A stretch of 5,925 nucleotides of DNA from Gammaproteobacteria bacterium (GTDB taxonomy: Bacteria > Pseudomonadota > Gammaproteobacteria > S012-40), in contig JALSHN010000040.1 in the NCBI GenBank assembly GCA_026982215.1, forward strand, positions 1-5,925, written 5' to 3'. Positions 5,754 to 5,925 of this stretch are shown piece after piece. Every line of letters starts with the position of its first letter. The stretch's first letter is position 1. The notes beneath the pieces are model-generated. The model saw only the letters and a program-made list of their open reading frames with translations, had not been told where the DNA came from and did not search any database. A program made the position numbers and the translations under genes.

Positions 5754-5925
5754 AAGCCGCCGGTTTCACCCTCGTGGAAGTCCTGGTCGCCCTCAGCCTC
5801 TTCGCCGTCGGGATGCTGGGGGCCGGCCTGGTGTATGCCGAACACCCCCTGGAACTGGAACAAAAAGGCCTAGAACAGCAACACCATTCGGGCGCCTGCT
5901 GCCGAACGGCCCCCCATCCCGAAGA
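5750..5925 (+). pseudogene. pilV: pilV-like minor pilin, probably degenerate, cut by window end
   Basis: The ATG at 5750 overlaps the TGA of the preceding pilin remnant (ATGA), with GGGGA 9 nt upstream. The N-terminus MKAAGFTLVEVLVALSLFAVGML is a classic PilV-type prepilin: short leader with Lys, G/F cleavage point, Glu at +5 and a hydrophobic helix. After about residue 28 the frame no longer reads like PilV (AEHPLELEQKGLEQQHHSGACCR...). Another frame gives RLLPNG at 5893-5910, a motif often found well inside PilV proteins. That suggests an internal deletion with a frame change, as in the upstream gene. The frame stays open to the window end, so a truncated but intact divergent pilin is not excluded. 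PilV is a minor component of the type IV pilus tip complex. Confidence 0.6.

Overview
The window is a GC-rich (roughly two-thirds G+C), gene-dense chromosomal segment. It most resembles a gammaproteobacterium, plausibly Chromatiales/Ectothiorhodospiraceae-like or a relative of pseudomonads. The grounds are the gene order birA-coaX-SPOR protein-tRNA-Thr, the use of type III pantothenate kinase, and a thiO gene divergent from a fimT/pilV-type minor pilin cluster, an arrangement known from Pseudomonas. The lineage is an inference from gene content; I ran no database search.

Layout on the + strand. Positions 2-733 hold the C-terminal end of an M61-family (glycyl aminopeptidase-like) peptidase with a PDZ domain. 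After 49 bp comes a tight three-gene operon: birA (783-1763), coaX (1760-2512) and a membrane-anchored SPOR-like protein (2509-3420). Both junctions are 4-bp ATGA overlaps, so translation is probably coupled. A strong promoter overlapping the end of the SPOR gene drives tRNA-Thr(UGU) at 3452-3527.

Layout on the - strand, read right to left. thiO, glycine oxidase (5462-4317), is followed by a cysteine-free Fur-family regulator resembling the Irr subgroup (4228-3791), then by tRNA-Thr(CGU) (3736-3661). The regulator and the tRNA each have a recognisable sigma70-type promoter. The two threonine tRNAs are convergent, separated by 133 bp holding only a weak GC hairpin.

Right end (5519-5925, + strand). 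Two minor-pilin genes in the order fimT/fimU-like then pilV-like diverge from thiO. Both have well-preserved prepilin N-termini, but their bodies are shortened and frame-broken. The gene pair looks decayed, or else the assembly is collapsed here.

Functionally the window combines cofactor biosynthesis and attachment (biotin ligation, CoA, the thiamine thiazole precursor), a cell-envelope/septal protein, metal- or heme-responsive regulation, threonine decoding and remnants of type IV pilus assembly. No stretch longer than 300 bases lacks a gene. I found no mobile element, CRISPR array or wholly new system. The most unusual parts are the broken pilin pair and the AT-rich palindrome at the promoter of the Fur-family regulator.
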